Assembly (NCBI GenBank): GCA_003290165.1 | Contig: QNQO01000521.1 | Span: forward strand, 248,001-312,000 | Length of the DNA: 64,000 bases | Origin: Berberis thunbergii | Lineage: Eukaryota; Streptophyta; Magnoliopsida; Ranunculales; Berberidaceae | Reading direction: 5' to 3' | Part shown: positions 23,361 to 34,384 of the stretch, one piece after another | How the letters are laid out: every line of letters starts with the position of its first letter | How positions within the stretch are numbered: position 1 is the stretch's first letter | Position numbers and translations under genes: made by a program | The notes under the pieces: generated by a model | Seen by the model: the letters and a program-made list of their open reading frames with translations, nothing else | Database searches by the model: none | What the model was told of the DNA's origin: nothing

Positions 23361-23493
23361 CAGAAATTCTAGCGGACCTGGGAAACCACTGCCAGGGCCC
23401 CCCCTCTTTAAACACATACTCCAAAAAGGTGTTTTAAAGAGGGGGCAAAAATGTAGGGATCAGGCTGATTTTTCAGGCCAGCTAGAATTGCTC
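23361..23493. mobile_element. Hairpin MITE with family A edges, perfect 9-bp TSD
   Basis: This 133-bp element starts CAGAAATTCTAGCGGACCTG and ends GCTAGAATTGCTC, with CTCAAAGAA on both sides (23352-23360 and 23494-23502). Its edges follow the family A pattern (11 nt ending ATTCTA). The interior is a different palindrome (GGGGCCCCCC..., TTTAAACAC, GAGGGGGCAAAAATG), so I treat it as a sub-family. Confidence 0.85.
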
Positions 23494-23893
23494 CTCAAAG
23501 AAACCAAAATCCACAGTTTCTTCTTCACACTCCATCGATTGGATAAGATGAGGGAAATCCCTATATTTCATCATCTTCAAAGATCTATACCTATTGAGTT
23601 ATTTGAGCTCATCTTCACAAGATCCAGTAGGATCCAAACCACCTTATTCTTCTTCTTCTAGGTACCAGGTGCCTTCATTAATCACTGTGTTGGTCATCTC
23701 CACAAAAAAAATAGTAAGCAACTCAATCTCTTCCTCATTTTCTTCATATAGTAGTAATCAACAATTCAAACCCTTCTCTTCTGTTGTGTTTCTATAAGTA
23801 GTAATCATCTTCAATGAATATAATAGTAATCATCTTCAATGACTGTCTTTGTTGTACTCCCCTTTTTGCTATAGTAGTAATCAATGAATATAG

Positions 23894-24070
23894 TACTAAT
23901 TCTACAGGGCCTGGGTCCCCTCTGCTTGGTTTGCTGCCTGGGGGGCAAAAATACACTTTTGCCCCCTCTTTAAACACATTTTCCAAAAAGGTTGTTAAAT
24001 AGGGGGGCAAAAGTGTATTTTTGCCTCCTCAGGCAGCAACCTCGCTGGTTTTTCCAGGCTAGAAAGAATT
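23894..24070. mobile_element. Second hairpin MITE of the 23361 sub-family (degenerate)
   Basis: The core 23933-24037 is a near-perfect inverted repeat with a stem of about 35 bp: GCTGCCTGGGGGGCAAAAAT on the left against its complement ending CAGGCAGC. The outer words ATTCTACAGGGCCTGG / CCAGGCTAGAAAG mirror the element at 23361. No 9-bp duplication is seen, so the outer limits are tentative. Confidence 0.6.
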
Positions 24071-24759
24071 TCGGATTTAAAAAAATTCATGTTAAAGTAA
24101 TTAATTTTTATATTATATTTAATTAATTATGACATCACTCCGCCCCCCCCCCCCCCCCCCTCGACAAAATTCCTGGCTCCGTCACTGATTGAGCTTAGAC
24201 TGCAAATTTTGAACTGTCTCTCAGCCAACTCACGCCTTGGGTTCATGGGTGTTTCTTTTAAGCATTGCTATCTCATGATGGGCCTTTCCAAAATTTGATG
24301 TTGCACTCATCAGGTCCATGCACACTTACACCTATACATATTGTACACATACACATACACCTACATCACATAACCATGTTTTCATCACCAATCCCAAATC
24401 ACAATATTGCCAACCAGTTTATTGTTTTTGGGGCATTCGTAGCACAATTTGAAGTTACAGTTTGGTTCATACACAAATTTGGATGTATAGTACCACCTAA
24501 TGTGTGAATCGTTTTGTTTGCTTAATGGACATCGAATGCAAGTCTTCATATGTAGACTTGCATATGAATAAAATGGGTTATTGGAAAACAAGGAATGGAT
24601 GTTCGGTGTAACTAGTGTTGAAGTGGTTAATTTTCTCGATTTTGAGCTAAATATTTTTACAAACTCGTGAGCGCTATGCATTATAACAATCACTCTGTAG
24701 ATTAAGAATATAAATTTGTGGTGTTTTTAATAATTTTTTGTTTTTTTAAGATTTATTTA

Positions 24760-25365
24760 CAATTTGTCCCTTATAATAAATAACTAATACAAGATCACCT
24801 TCGAATAAATCACCATTTCAGTTTGGCATGTATGCATTGACTGTCTGTTTTCGAAAGGTTCATAATTAGATTACTAAAATATCCCAAAAAATCTAAAGTT
24901 GGGAGTAAATATTTGATATCTTAAAGAGTTTGTATTGTAAAAGGTCAAATGGTTCAAATAAAATGATATCGTATTTCAAGAAAAATCTAACAGTAAAAAA
25001 CTATTTTTCCAAACCCAATCCTCATCCTTTTTCCCCGTTGATCTTCTTCACCTCTCTGTTCACGCCACCATCGCCACTTCCTTTCAATTGAACCTAACAC
25101 CCACCCCACCTATTCAATTAACACCAAATCGAAAATACAGTGAAGAGATTAGACTAATTGAAAAGGATGGTGGGGTTTGTGATGATTTGCAGGGACAACG
25201 TTGAAGGGTGGGTCTTGGGCAGAGAAAAAAAGATACAGAGACACAGAGAAGGGGGTATGGAGGTGGGGTTCATCGACATCTTCACGTTGGCGGTGTGGCA
25301 AACTTAAGTAGTGATTTATTTTGAGGATGACCTTTTATTAGGTATTTATTATAGGGGCAAATTGT
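24760..25365. mobile_element. Foldback element, ~55-bp terminal inverted repeats
   Basis: The left end CAATTTGTCCCTTATAATAA... runs through GATCACCTTCGAATAAATCAC. The right end is its inverted copy (GTGATTTATTTTGAGGATGACC...ATTATAGGGGCAAATTG). The interior is non-coding with a C-rich patch. The superfamily is unclear because the flanking duplication is obscured by the hairpin that abuts the right end. Confidence 0.65.
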
Positions 25366-25453
25366 GCACTGGTTTTTTGCACTGTTTTTTTTATGTGCAA
25401 TTAGGTACCGTTGGATTGCATCGAGATAAGCACCAGACAAAAAACCAGTGCAC
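25364..25453. repeat. 90-bp hairpin with 16-bp perfect stem
   Basis: GTGCACTGGTTTTTTG (from 25364) pairs exactly with CAAAAAACCAGTGCAC (25438-25453). Further partial pairing continues inward (TTATGTGCAATTAGG / TGCATCGAGATAAGCAC). It is probably a tiny foldback MITE and directly abuts the element at 24760-25365. Confidence 0.65.
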
Positions 25454-27110
25454 TTAAGAAAAACCGAAAAATAAAATGTTTGTTTTACAAAAACTAAACA
25501 ATCAAATTTTCTAGGTACTTCATTTCAATGGGGTACCTTTGTTTTCAATATGTCCGTGTTTAGACAAAGTATAGTGAGGAAGGCTAAAACTCATATGCAA
25601 AATATTTTCTCAAGCGGTGATTCAATGAGGTTAACCTTACGAAACTCGGTAAGATCGCAACTTTATATCATTGAATTAAAACTGTAGATCTTAGGCATCT
25701 CACTTGTTTGACTAGAAAATTGGAAAGATAGAAAAGAAAAAGATTTGTTGAGATCACATTTTTTAGTTTTCATAAAATAATTACTAGGCTTAAAATACTA
25801 ACTAGGAAAGTCGGAAACATTGGGAGTAATTGATCAAGGTCAAGGGTTCACAAATATGCATCAAATAAATTGAGAGCGTAGTAGCAGTAATTACAATCAT
25901 TAATATCGAATAAGAAAAAACCATAGTTATTGTTCTCATTGCAAAGATTTAATACAAACTCTAAAATGATAAACAAATTTGCAGATCAAGACACAAAAAT
26001 GTATCAATAAATTTCTATTACAGAAACACATATTAAGACAATTGAAGAATGAGAGATGTGTAGAGATCTTTGTAGATTTTTAATTTCCAAGAAAAAATAA
26101 CTTTGTAGGGATTATCTAGTCATTAAACTTTCATGTTGTTCATGAAGAGATTATCTAGTCATGAAACTTTCATGTTTATATCAATTTTCACACATTTTAA
26201 CTCATAATTCGTTTCACATGGAATCTTTATGAAAACTTCATATATGCAGATAATTTTGGTTTTCTACTTTCATTGCCTCATTTACAGTTGAAAAACAAAA
26301 TTCATATATATATAGACAGAAGAATGGAATTATTGATGGGCTATTGGAGTAAACCAAATTATAGTACAAAACTATTGTATAATAAGTATGTCAAATATTT
26401 TGCACTTTTTAAAGTAGTGGAATTATGTTTTCCTACATCGAATTTTATGGTGTTAAATAAAAATTGTAGCTTGAGTTTGTTTGTTGAGGATTTGACGAAT
26501 CTTCTTGATTCAATTGAAGATGCACTTAATTAGTTGAGTGGTTGCATTTAATTTTTGTAAAATGTTTACTACATCTCGTAAGATAATATAATATAACATG
26601 ATTTTTCTTAATTGACCACTCTGTCAAACAAATATGTCTCCTAGGTTTAGAAAATAGTTTCTTACATATCTGAAACACCCTGGTCTGGCAATTGCCATCA
26701 AGGTGCATGAACAGAATGACTTATTGAGACACGCCCACTTCTAAACCCTAATGAAGCCAAGCTTTAATTCTTGTCTCCTCTTTTGCTCAACTAATACACT
26801 ACTCCTTCAATGATAATGGCAAAACAAACAATGTAAACATGGTGCATGCTAAGGGTCCCCTCTTGGTCTTATCCATTAAGACCACAAAAACCCTAAAACA
26901 ATGAGATCACTTAAAGTGGTCCAAACCTAATGAACCCAGACCCAAGCATGGACAAGCACCCTCACAATCCCTGTGATACTGAGGGGTCTCTATATTGAAT
27001 GCAATCCTAAAAGATGCCTTCAAGTTTAAGGGTCCCTCCTCCACATGGGTATAAAGCAACAGACTGTCACTTAAGCTATTTGTAAGGAAAAAATCTAGGG
27101 TGCCTGAACC
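25454..27110. other. Intergenic, no gene seen
   Basis: AT-rich. AGATTATCTAGTCATGAAACTTTCATG-like text is repeated in tandem near 26112-26172. The plus-strand frame 26273-26533 (86 codons) has no recognised domain. Confidence 0.5.
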
Positions 27111-27240
27111 TGTGCCTGGTGTTGTGCCTGGTGGCCACCAAGCACCGTCCATCTGTCTCGAAATGTGAATTATTTCATATCTCGCGACAGATAGACGGTG
27201 CCTATTGGCACCAGGCACACCACCAAGCACTGTAGTAGTG
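27111..27240. mobile_element. Hairpin repeat (foldback MITE?)
   Basis: The left arm contains GCCTGGTGGCC and GCACCGTCCATCTGTCTCG. The right arm contains CGACAGATAGACGGTGCC and GGCACCAGGCAC. They pair over about 50 bp with a few mismatches, with the loop near AATTATTTC. There is no clear flanking duplication. Confidence 0.6.
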
Positions 27241-27979
27241 CTCATTTGTAAGACACACCCATTGTAACTTTTAGGCATTTTTTACTACTTGAATGGATTC
27301 ATATGCTTTTCTTTCTAGAAACCCTGTGAAGTTGTTCTTGCTCTTTTGCAGAGTCTGGTGTTTCTTTCACTGTGTTTATTAAGTAGAAAGTACTCTACAC
27401 ATGCATGGATAGTTCCAAGATGACATTCTGTCATAAAATTTGATTAATTAGTAGATTACTAAAAGTTATTGTTACTTCTTACTTACTCTACCTTAACTTT
27501 CATTTAATAAGTTAAGAGGTTAATCGGAAAAAAGCGATATGATTATGGTGGAATGAAGAACGATTCTGATTTCCATGCAATTTTAGGTAAACACCCTTGG
27601 GCCAAAATGAGGTGAGGTTGTTTTTAAAGAGATTGGTGCATGTCAACATCGCTCAAAGTTTGTGCACTGGACTTGTCATGCCATTCACCTCAAGTCCATT
27701 GACCGAGTTTGCCAAGATATGACATCAGAATTGCTATTTATCTCACCTATAAAGGCATGCGGCAGATAATATCACAAGTCTAGGGGTGTCAAGATCCATA
27801 AAAACCTTGCTTGCCCTTCAAAAAAAAAGAGGTTTTGATCAATGTGAAGAAGATATGTATACATGAGAAGCATCACTACATAGTTTATATTGAATAAAAA
27901 CGCATTGGTAATAAAATCCAAGATTACATAACCAAAGGTTTATGTAATATGAACAAAACATCTTCAGCTAACTGAAGTA
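27241..27979. other. 3' flank of the C2H2/PARP-like gene
   Basis: No gene of its own. The minus-strand 3' UTR and polyadenylation site of the gene ending at 27980 should lie here: AATAAA-like words occur in the TTTATATTGAATAAAAACGC context near 27885-27900, but on the plus strand. The exact site cannot be fixed by eye. Confidence 0.4.
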
Positions 27980-30047
27980 CTAAAACCCTCTGTAAATGAC
28001 AACAAAACAGGGTAATATGGCCTTAGGATTGGAAACAAATAACTCATCTAAATCTGAATACATACCGGCCGGCCCTGCCACTGAATCATACTCTTCAATG
28101 CTGGAATCTTGGTTTCTTTTCACCCTTCCAGCAATCACCCGGCAAACCAGCATTGCCCTCTCTTCGTTTTCAGATGTGACTTTAGCATTGTCATGAGCTT
28201 TACCACTAGTAGCTGTTGTGCATATCCCTACTCCTTCAGTTTCGATCTTAAATCCATTTCTAATGATGCTGCAGACATTGCATTGTGGGATTAAGTTGCA
28301 CAAGTTTGATGACCCGTTCATGCCTATGGAGCACACAAATGTTGTGGAGTGGAATCTAAGTAGTTCATTACCGTCTGCAACACACCTTGGGTGCTTCTTT
28401 GCATGCTTGTTCGCTTTTACTTTGATGGAGTCTCTGTAATCTTCAAATCTAGAGATGGTTTTCTGACTGTTTTGGACTTTGAGGATTCTATCAATCTTGC
28501 ATATTGGAGCTTGTTTCTTTAACCAACTTGATTGGAATATGATCTCTACTATGTTCCTACTAGTATCTTCAGGACCTAGTTCAGATACTGCAAAATTCAC
28601 ACCCGAACCCACAACGACGATTAGGCAAAAAGGATAGGAAATAGTTTGGTGAAATGAGTTTCAACAAAAAAACTAGATGTGTTTTTGATATGTAGAATTG
28701 CATACTATAAGAAGGCTATAAACTATTGAAATACCGAATTCTGTTTGATTTGGGCGATAATATACTGTCAATCATTCGTATTGGAGCTTGTTTCCTAAAT
28801 CAACTTGCAGACACCGAAGTCATTTAACTCTGGCTTATGTTTGGATTTTTCAAATAAAAAAGAATGGATGGCATCAAAATCGCGAAAGGTTTTGCCTTTT
28901 TGGTAAAAGAATTCAAACAAATGGGTATTTTAATTCGGCCGAAACAAAGTAATTGGTTAAAATTCAGACAACAACATGTCAAATTCTTAAGAAAGTACAC
29001 ATTACATGAAAATCGAGCATATGAACATTGCAAGTAGAAGAAGTACTGTTTCACATTCAAATGGGCAATGAAGAACAATTTACTTGTTATTTTCGGCTTC
29101 ATAACATAGAAAGTGGAGACTGTAGCATGGCTAAAACTAGTAAAATCAGTTGAAAACCAGACAACAGATCTACCAAGTTCCGAAAATCAAATTCCATGAA
29201 TATCAAACAAAATGAACTTTACCTCTACTGATTTTTCGAATACTTCAATTAGTATTCTCTATTTTATTCTAAGAAAACTATGTAACAGTAACAAACACAT
29301 AAGAACCACACTAACATATCCACAATGCAATACGATATAAAAAGGCGAAAAAATCAAAGGAAATGTTTGGTTACTACCTGCATGTCTAACAGATTGGTGA
29401 AGCTCCAAGACCTCAGCTTTCATGAAAATCTCTCCACAATCAGGACAAGAACATAGAGCAGCCCTTATAGAAGAGCTCCTGGACACCCCATGAGATGGAT
29501 CAACAACCATTCGACACTCGTAACACCCTGAAAATCTCCTGAAATTCCTTCCTCTAGATGACCCACCACCAACAGAAGAGGCAGAAGAAGAAGAGGAAGT
29601 CACAACCACTCCACCACCACCACCTCCATTGATTTCATTCAAAGGCGCTTTCAAGGATCTACTAGAATTGGAACCAGAAGACCCCATTGAACCAACTGAA
29701 CCCCATTTCTTGTGGTCCTCAGGGGAATTTGTTTCAGGCCTTTGCATCACTCTAGTGTTGTTGCATAGTGATCCACCAGAACACCCCATTTTCTTGAGTT
29801 TCTTGTTGTTTCCATCAATGGGGTTCTCTTGTTGTTGCTGTTTTTGTGATTGTTGTTGTTGGTGGTGGTGGTGTGGTTGTTTGTAGTGGTGTTGTGGTTG
29901 TTGTTGGTGGTGAGGTGGTGCTGCACTACTTGGTTGAAGATGCTTGCATGTAAAAATGCTCCTAACAACAGCCCAAGAAGGTGGTTTCTCTGGTTTTTTG
30001 GGGTGGGTTTTCTTGGTGGATTTTAAGTGATTTTTGGTTTCTGCCAT
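27980..30047 (-). CDS. C2H2 zinc-finger protein with C-terminal PARP-like region
   Basis: Two coding exons: 30047-29378 and 28587-27980. The donor CAG|GTAGTAA and the acceptor TTTTGCAG|TATCTG join in phase 1 to give 425 aa. The N-terminus is basic and proline-rich, followed by a His/Gln-rich stretch (about residues 45-72), a Gly/Ser-rich stretch (about 140-165) and one C2H2 finger (C-x2-C-x12-H-x4-H, about residues 200-221). The C-terminal half begins VSELGPEDTSRNIVEIIFQS, carries HSTTF/SIGMNGSSNLC, C-x2-C-x2-IIRNGF and MLVCRVIAGRV, and ends with YDSVAGPAG...LPCFVVIY. I recognise this as the plant family that includes Arabidopsis At1g75710. Its end resembles the PARP catalytic fold, but ADP-ribosyltransferase activity is unproven. 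It is probably nuclear. The GA-rich 5' leader and upstream region are tandemly duplicated (see 29629-37945). Confidence 0.88.
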
Positions 30048-33000
30048 TGGAGAGATCTGAAAAATATGGATTTTTTTTTTTGGAGATGAAATGGTGATGC
30101 TTAATGAGCTGCAGAGAGAGAGAGAGATAGAGGAGTGTATTATGGTAAGTGGACTGACTTGGATTTTCTTGGGGGAGGGTTGGTGAGGGTATAAATTTGA
30201 TAAGATAAAAAGGGTAATTAGTAGCTAATCAGTATTAAAATCTTTTGATTCTGCACAAGGATCCAATAATTAAAATATAATCATTGTTTCAATCCAGACA
30301 AGAGGACAGAGGGAATCCACATTGCCTAGGTTGTAAGTATGGCCACACCAAAAAAAAAATAATAATATATATATATGGCCACACCAAAATTGCGGTGCTT
30401 GTGGGTTGTACCCCGATCTATTATATATGCTCCGCTTGGTATCCCGTAAAAGAATGTAAATGCATTTCTTTGTGGTGGTTACAAAAAATAAGTGTTTGAT
30501 AAGATTTACATAAAAGTGGTTATGAAAAAAATGCATAACATTTGCATTTTCACGTTAGGAGATCCCACATTATTTTATGAGATAAAATGCCCTAAATTAT
30601 TTTGCAGAGAACTCTCACGTTTATGCTTTTTCATAGAGTCCATATTTATTCTTTTATGAAACTCAGCATAGCCGATCTTTGTAAGAGTTCATAAGTGAAA
30701 CTTAAGGGAGTCGATATTTATAAGAGTTTCTTACATAAATACATAACATCGAAGGGAAAAAAAAACCTAAAAATTGTGGCACTTGCATTGTTTTTCTTTG
30801 CCTAATACCAAACAACCACAAAGTAATGTGTTGCAAACTAATACATTTACCTCAACATAATGTGAAACTTGGCAAAGATATTATTATTTGTAATTAATTT
30901 TTTTGAAACTTTCCTCAACATGAAAAAAAATACAATTTTTTTGTTTTTGTTTTTGTTTTTGTTTTTACTATTTATTCAATAACTATATTCATAGGCGTAT
31001 AACAGTAATTTTAAAATTATTAATATATTAAATACACAAACAAAACCAACATTTATAAGAGTATTGTCCTAAATTCATTCCTCACCAAGAAGTGAAACTA
31101 AAATATTTGTATGAAAGTTTCATATACCTATATTCATGTATTTTTTTCCTATCTATAAAGATCAAAAACATGAGAAATATATGAAATCACCATGCACTTT
31201 TTATGACAAGTAATTACATTCTTCTAGAATAATGTCTTAGTAGAAATACGGTGCTTTAGTTCCTCCAATGCCTCCAATGCAAGAATAGTTATTGTAAAGA
31301 CAAGAAACAATGGCATTATTGGTTTTGTATAATTGAAGGAGAGATTGGAGAAAACTAAACACATAACTAAAAAATGTCACTTGATAAAAAGGTTACAACT
31401 TGTGAGTTGTAAATAACAAATAATAATATATGGATCACAAAAACTCCATTGATTTCAAGAATTTTATCTCCAAAATTACCTTAAAGTTAGAATTCAATGT
31501 TCGAATAAATAACTTCTTGTCGGAAAATTGAAAATTGATCTCAAGTAGCTAAGAATACATTATTGTTTAAACTCTAAACTGTGAGAAAAATAAAATAATT
31601 ACGAGCGCTATTGAATTTTGGAAATATTTTAATTATTATAAATGACAACATACTAGAATTTTACTACTCTTTTATTTATTTATATTCACATCAAAACATA
31701 AAAGATATTTTTTCACATTTTCATTGTCAACATATATGAAGTTGTTATTTCATTTTAATTATAATATAATTTTGTTGGGGAAGATGGATCAAATTGGTCA
31801 CCATAAAACACAAAATTAGGTGTAAGGTTTTGGATATCATGATCTGGATCTCAATGTACTAACTACATCCAGATATAAATATAAACAACAAATCCTAAAT
31901 CCAACCCATTTTTTTTCTAATAATGTTACAATGATAACAAAAAAAGGTTTTATACACTCAAGAAAAAGTAAAGATCATGGGTTAGTAAATCCATGAGGTT
32001 GTAGTGGTAAAAGTAAAACCAAATTTGCTTTGACTACACTAAAACCCACCACTCTTCTTGAAAAACATGATTTGATTCTTTAATTCCTTCAACTCATGCA
32101 AGAGAAATCACTAAACTATGTTAACAGCTTTAATTAGATTCTTTCACTTTTCAAAGTCACAATTAATTTACTATTGACTTTTGATTTCCATTTACTTTGT
32201 ATTTTTTGCAGTATAAAATTATTAAAATAGGAGGAAACACTGCAAATGTAATGGAGGAGATTGAAACGGCTAATTAGTTAAGTAAGTTTTCAAAATTTTG
32301 AATGTGGATTATATTTGCAGCAACGAGATTCGGGCATTGATTAAATTACTTTATGAAGTAACATAAAATGACAATCCCTTGTGATCTCAAATTTAAGAAA
32401 AAAAAAGTCCTATTTAGTACATTGAGATATTTAATTGTCATTATGGAGATCATTTATGCGTAGTACAAAAGCCGGATGATATATGCTATCCCGAACCCTA
32501 ATTCACTATTTTTGATACTTTCATTTAAGAATATGATATGCATTTCACATTTTGCTCAACATCCACAACATTAGTACTTGACAAGATTAATTTCAAGTAC
32601 ATCCATCCATTTCCACCATTCAATATTTCCCTACTCGAATCTTAACCCTAGGAAAAATTGAATTAATAGATTCCCATAACATAAAGAACATCAAATGGTA
32701 ATAAACATAAGAGGGTTGGACTTGGACTCTCGCAAATTCCTAATTCATATTCAGTAGGATATTCTTTTATAATTTTACATTTTCAGTCTCCTAGCAAATA
32801 AAAAAAAATTGATTTTAACCCGTTTGATCTCCTTTAAAGTTGAAAATTTCAGGAAAGTTATACTTCACTAATAAAAACATGTCAAAATTTCAGATCGTTT
32901 TGATTAGTATTTAGGTCCCCGCCATTAATTATTTTGATAGACGGTCAATAAGTGTTTAAGGACCTCTATTGGCCAACTTGTGTTGTGCCAAAAATTGGCC

Positions 33001-33983
33001 CTCGCTCATTTCGTGATAATATAGAGAAATTCTCCTTATCCCACTAGGGTGAATCGCGATCAAGGCACACCTATCGAAATAAGTTCAAACTTTGGCACAT
33101 TGTTTTTGATGTTGGTATTTACTTTTTTTTCAAAATTTCAACTCAAACGAAATAGTGAAAGACTATAAAACCAAAGTGAAGGACTTGAATTGGAAAAATC
33201 AGTAGACTATCCTGCAAAGTGAAGGACTTGAGTCTTGAGGTTCTATTTCTAATAAAACAAGTCAGGTACATCTAATCCTAACTTTTCTTAATACTCAAAT
33301 AGTGGATTTTGCATGATAAAAAAATACGGCGGGAATTGGGAAAACCATTGAAAATGATCACCCTCTATTTTCAAGCTTGGCTTTGTTTTCCAAAATCTAA
33401 AAAAGTTAGTTGCATTTCTTTCGAGAAATGCTTTGGAGTTTCCAAGCTTTGGTGGACAAAAATAGTATAGGGAACAATAACCCAGTTTTCAGTACACAAT
33501 TATCTTCTTTTTTTTTACTGTCAGAAAGGAAGGCATGGGAGGAACACTATATTATTACTGTACTTTACTGTAGTTACTGATGGGTGCGAGTTGCTGTTTT
33601 TTTTTATCTCTGATATCTGTGTTGTGTTGAAAGGGATGACTCCAGGTAGTGGGAGCAGAGATGGATAGATGATGGACCATGAATGTGACAATTATATGCT
33701 GCGAGCTGCCATCATGTTCACTGCCTTCGATCTCTATCATCATATGTGTATTATATATGAGATCTATCGATCTGTGGATTATGTTGAGCTGAATTGCATG
33801 AATATGGTACCTTTGCTATGCTTTCTTACCCGGAGGAAAACCTAACTATGGTTTGCAAACGACACATTGATAGGCGCAATGGTACAATGTAAATTAGACG
33901 GCCCCTTTAGCTGCAGGTTTGGCAGCTATTTTTTGGTCCGATTTGAGTTTTTTTACATTTTTACTCGTTCTCTTTAAAACACG
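29629..33983. repeat. Tandem duplication, unit A
   Basis: This segment (5' part of C2H2 exon 1, leader, promoter and about 3.9 kb upstream) is repeated directly as 33984-37945. It begins at TTGATTTCATTCAAAGGCGC and ends at TTCTCTTTAAAACAC. Long stretches are almost identical, for example 31975-32280 against 36160-36470. Compared with unit B, unit A retains about 0.6 kb near 32550-33150 and about 0.14 kb near 33260-33400. There is no other gene in 30130-33983. Confidence 0.93.
30113..30127. repeat. GA microsatellite in the C2H2 5' leader
   Basis: A (GA)n run about 65 bp upstream of the C2H2 start codon. It is expanded in the duplicated copy at 34452-34480. GA/CT runs are common in plant 5' leaders. 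Confidence 0.7.
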
Positions 33984-34384
33984 TTGATTTCATTTAAAGG
34001 CGCTTTCAAGGATTTACTAGAATTGGAACCAGAAGACCCCATTGAACCAACTGAACCCCATTTCTTGTGGTCCTCCGGGGAATTTGTTTCAGGCCTTTTG
34101 CATCACTCTAGTGTTGTCGCATAGTGATCCACCAAAACACCCCATTTTCTTGAGTTTCTTGTTGTTTCCATCAATGGGGTTCTCTTGTTGTTGCTGTTTT
34201 TTGTGATTATTGTTGTTGATGGTGGTGTGGTGGTGTGTTGTTGGTGGTGAGGTGGTGCTGCACCACTTGGTTGAAGATGCTTACATGTAAAAATGCTCCT
34301 AACAACAGCCCAAGAAGGTGGTTTCTCTGGTTTTTTGGGGTGTGTTTTCTTGGTGGGTTTTCTGTGATTTTTGGTTTCTGCCAT
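33984..34384 (-). pseudogene. Truncated copy of the C2H2 gene (5' half of exon 1)
   Basis: From ATG at 34384 the first ~50 residues match the intact gene (MAETKNH...SWAVVRSIFTCKHLQP). The His/Gln region is then shortened and shifted out of frame, stopping at 34103. The remaining homology to 33984 continues in another frame and stops at the duplication breakpoint, before the zinc finger. It keeps the start codon, GA leader and promoter sequence of the parent, so transcription is possible, but no functional finger could be made. Confidence 0.9.

Larger units (their letters stand above)
23135..24187. mobile_element. hAT element, CAGTGACGG family, perfect 8-bp TSD
   Basis: It starts CAGGCACGGATTCAGG and ends CCTGGCTCCGTCACTG, with a flanking duplication ATTGAGCT (23127-23134 and 24188-24195). 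It is non-autonomous: no transposase frame is seen in its 1053 bp. It carries a family A-type MITE at 23361 and a second hairpin at about 23894-24070. A C-run is at about 24144-24161. Confidence 0.9.
22690..24260 (-). pseudogene. LINE relic: reverse-transcriptase zinc-binding region
   Basis: Read on the minus strand through frameshifts and stops, the translation gives DKLIWTTNKNGLFS, then LRSLWFVKAPPNAVVFLWK, then LDNVCPLCHSAPEDGVHLFF followed by RCSLS. This is the familiar order of the zf-RVT domain at the end of plant L1-type LINE ORF2 proteins (W...NG.FS, .W....P....F.W., CPLC...E...HLF..C). The copy is dead, and a hAT element (23135-24187) is inserted in its N-terminal part. The portion beyond the insertion (24196-24260) continues the same relic. 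Confidence 0.75.

Noticed and set aside
28824..29102. 92-codon minus-strand frame in the C2H2 intron
   Set aside because: Intronic, AT-rich, no homology; the splice from 29378 to 28587 restores a continuous family protein.
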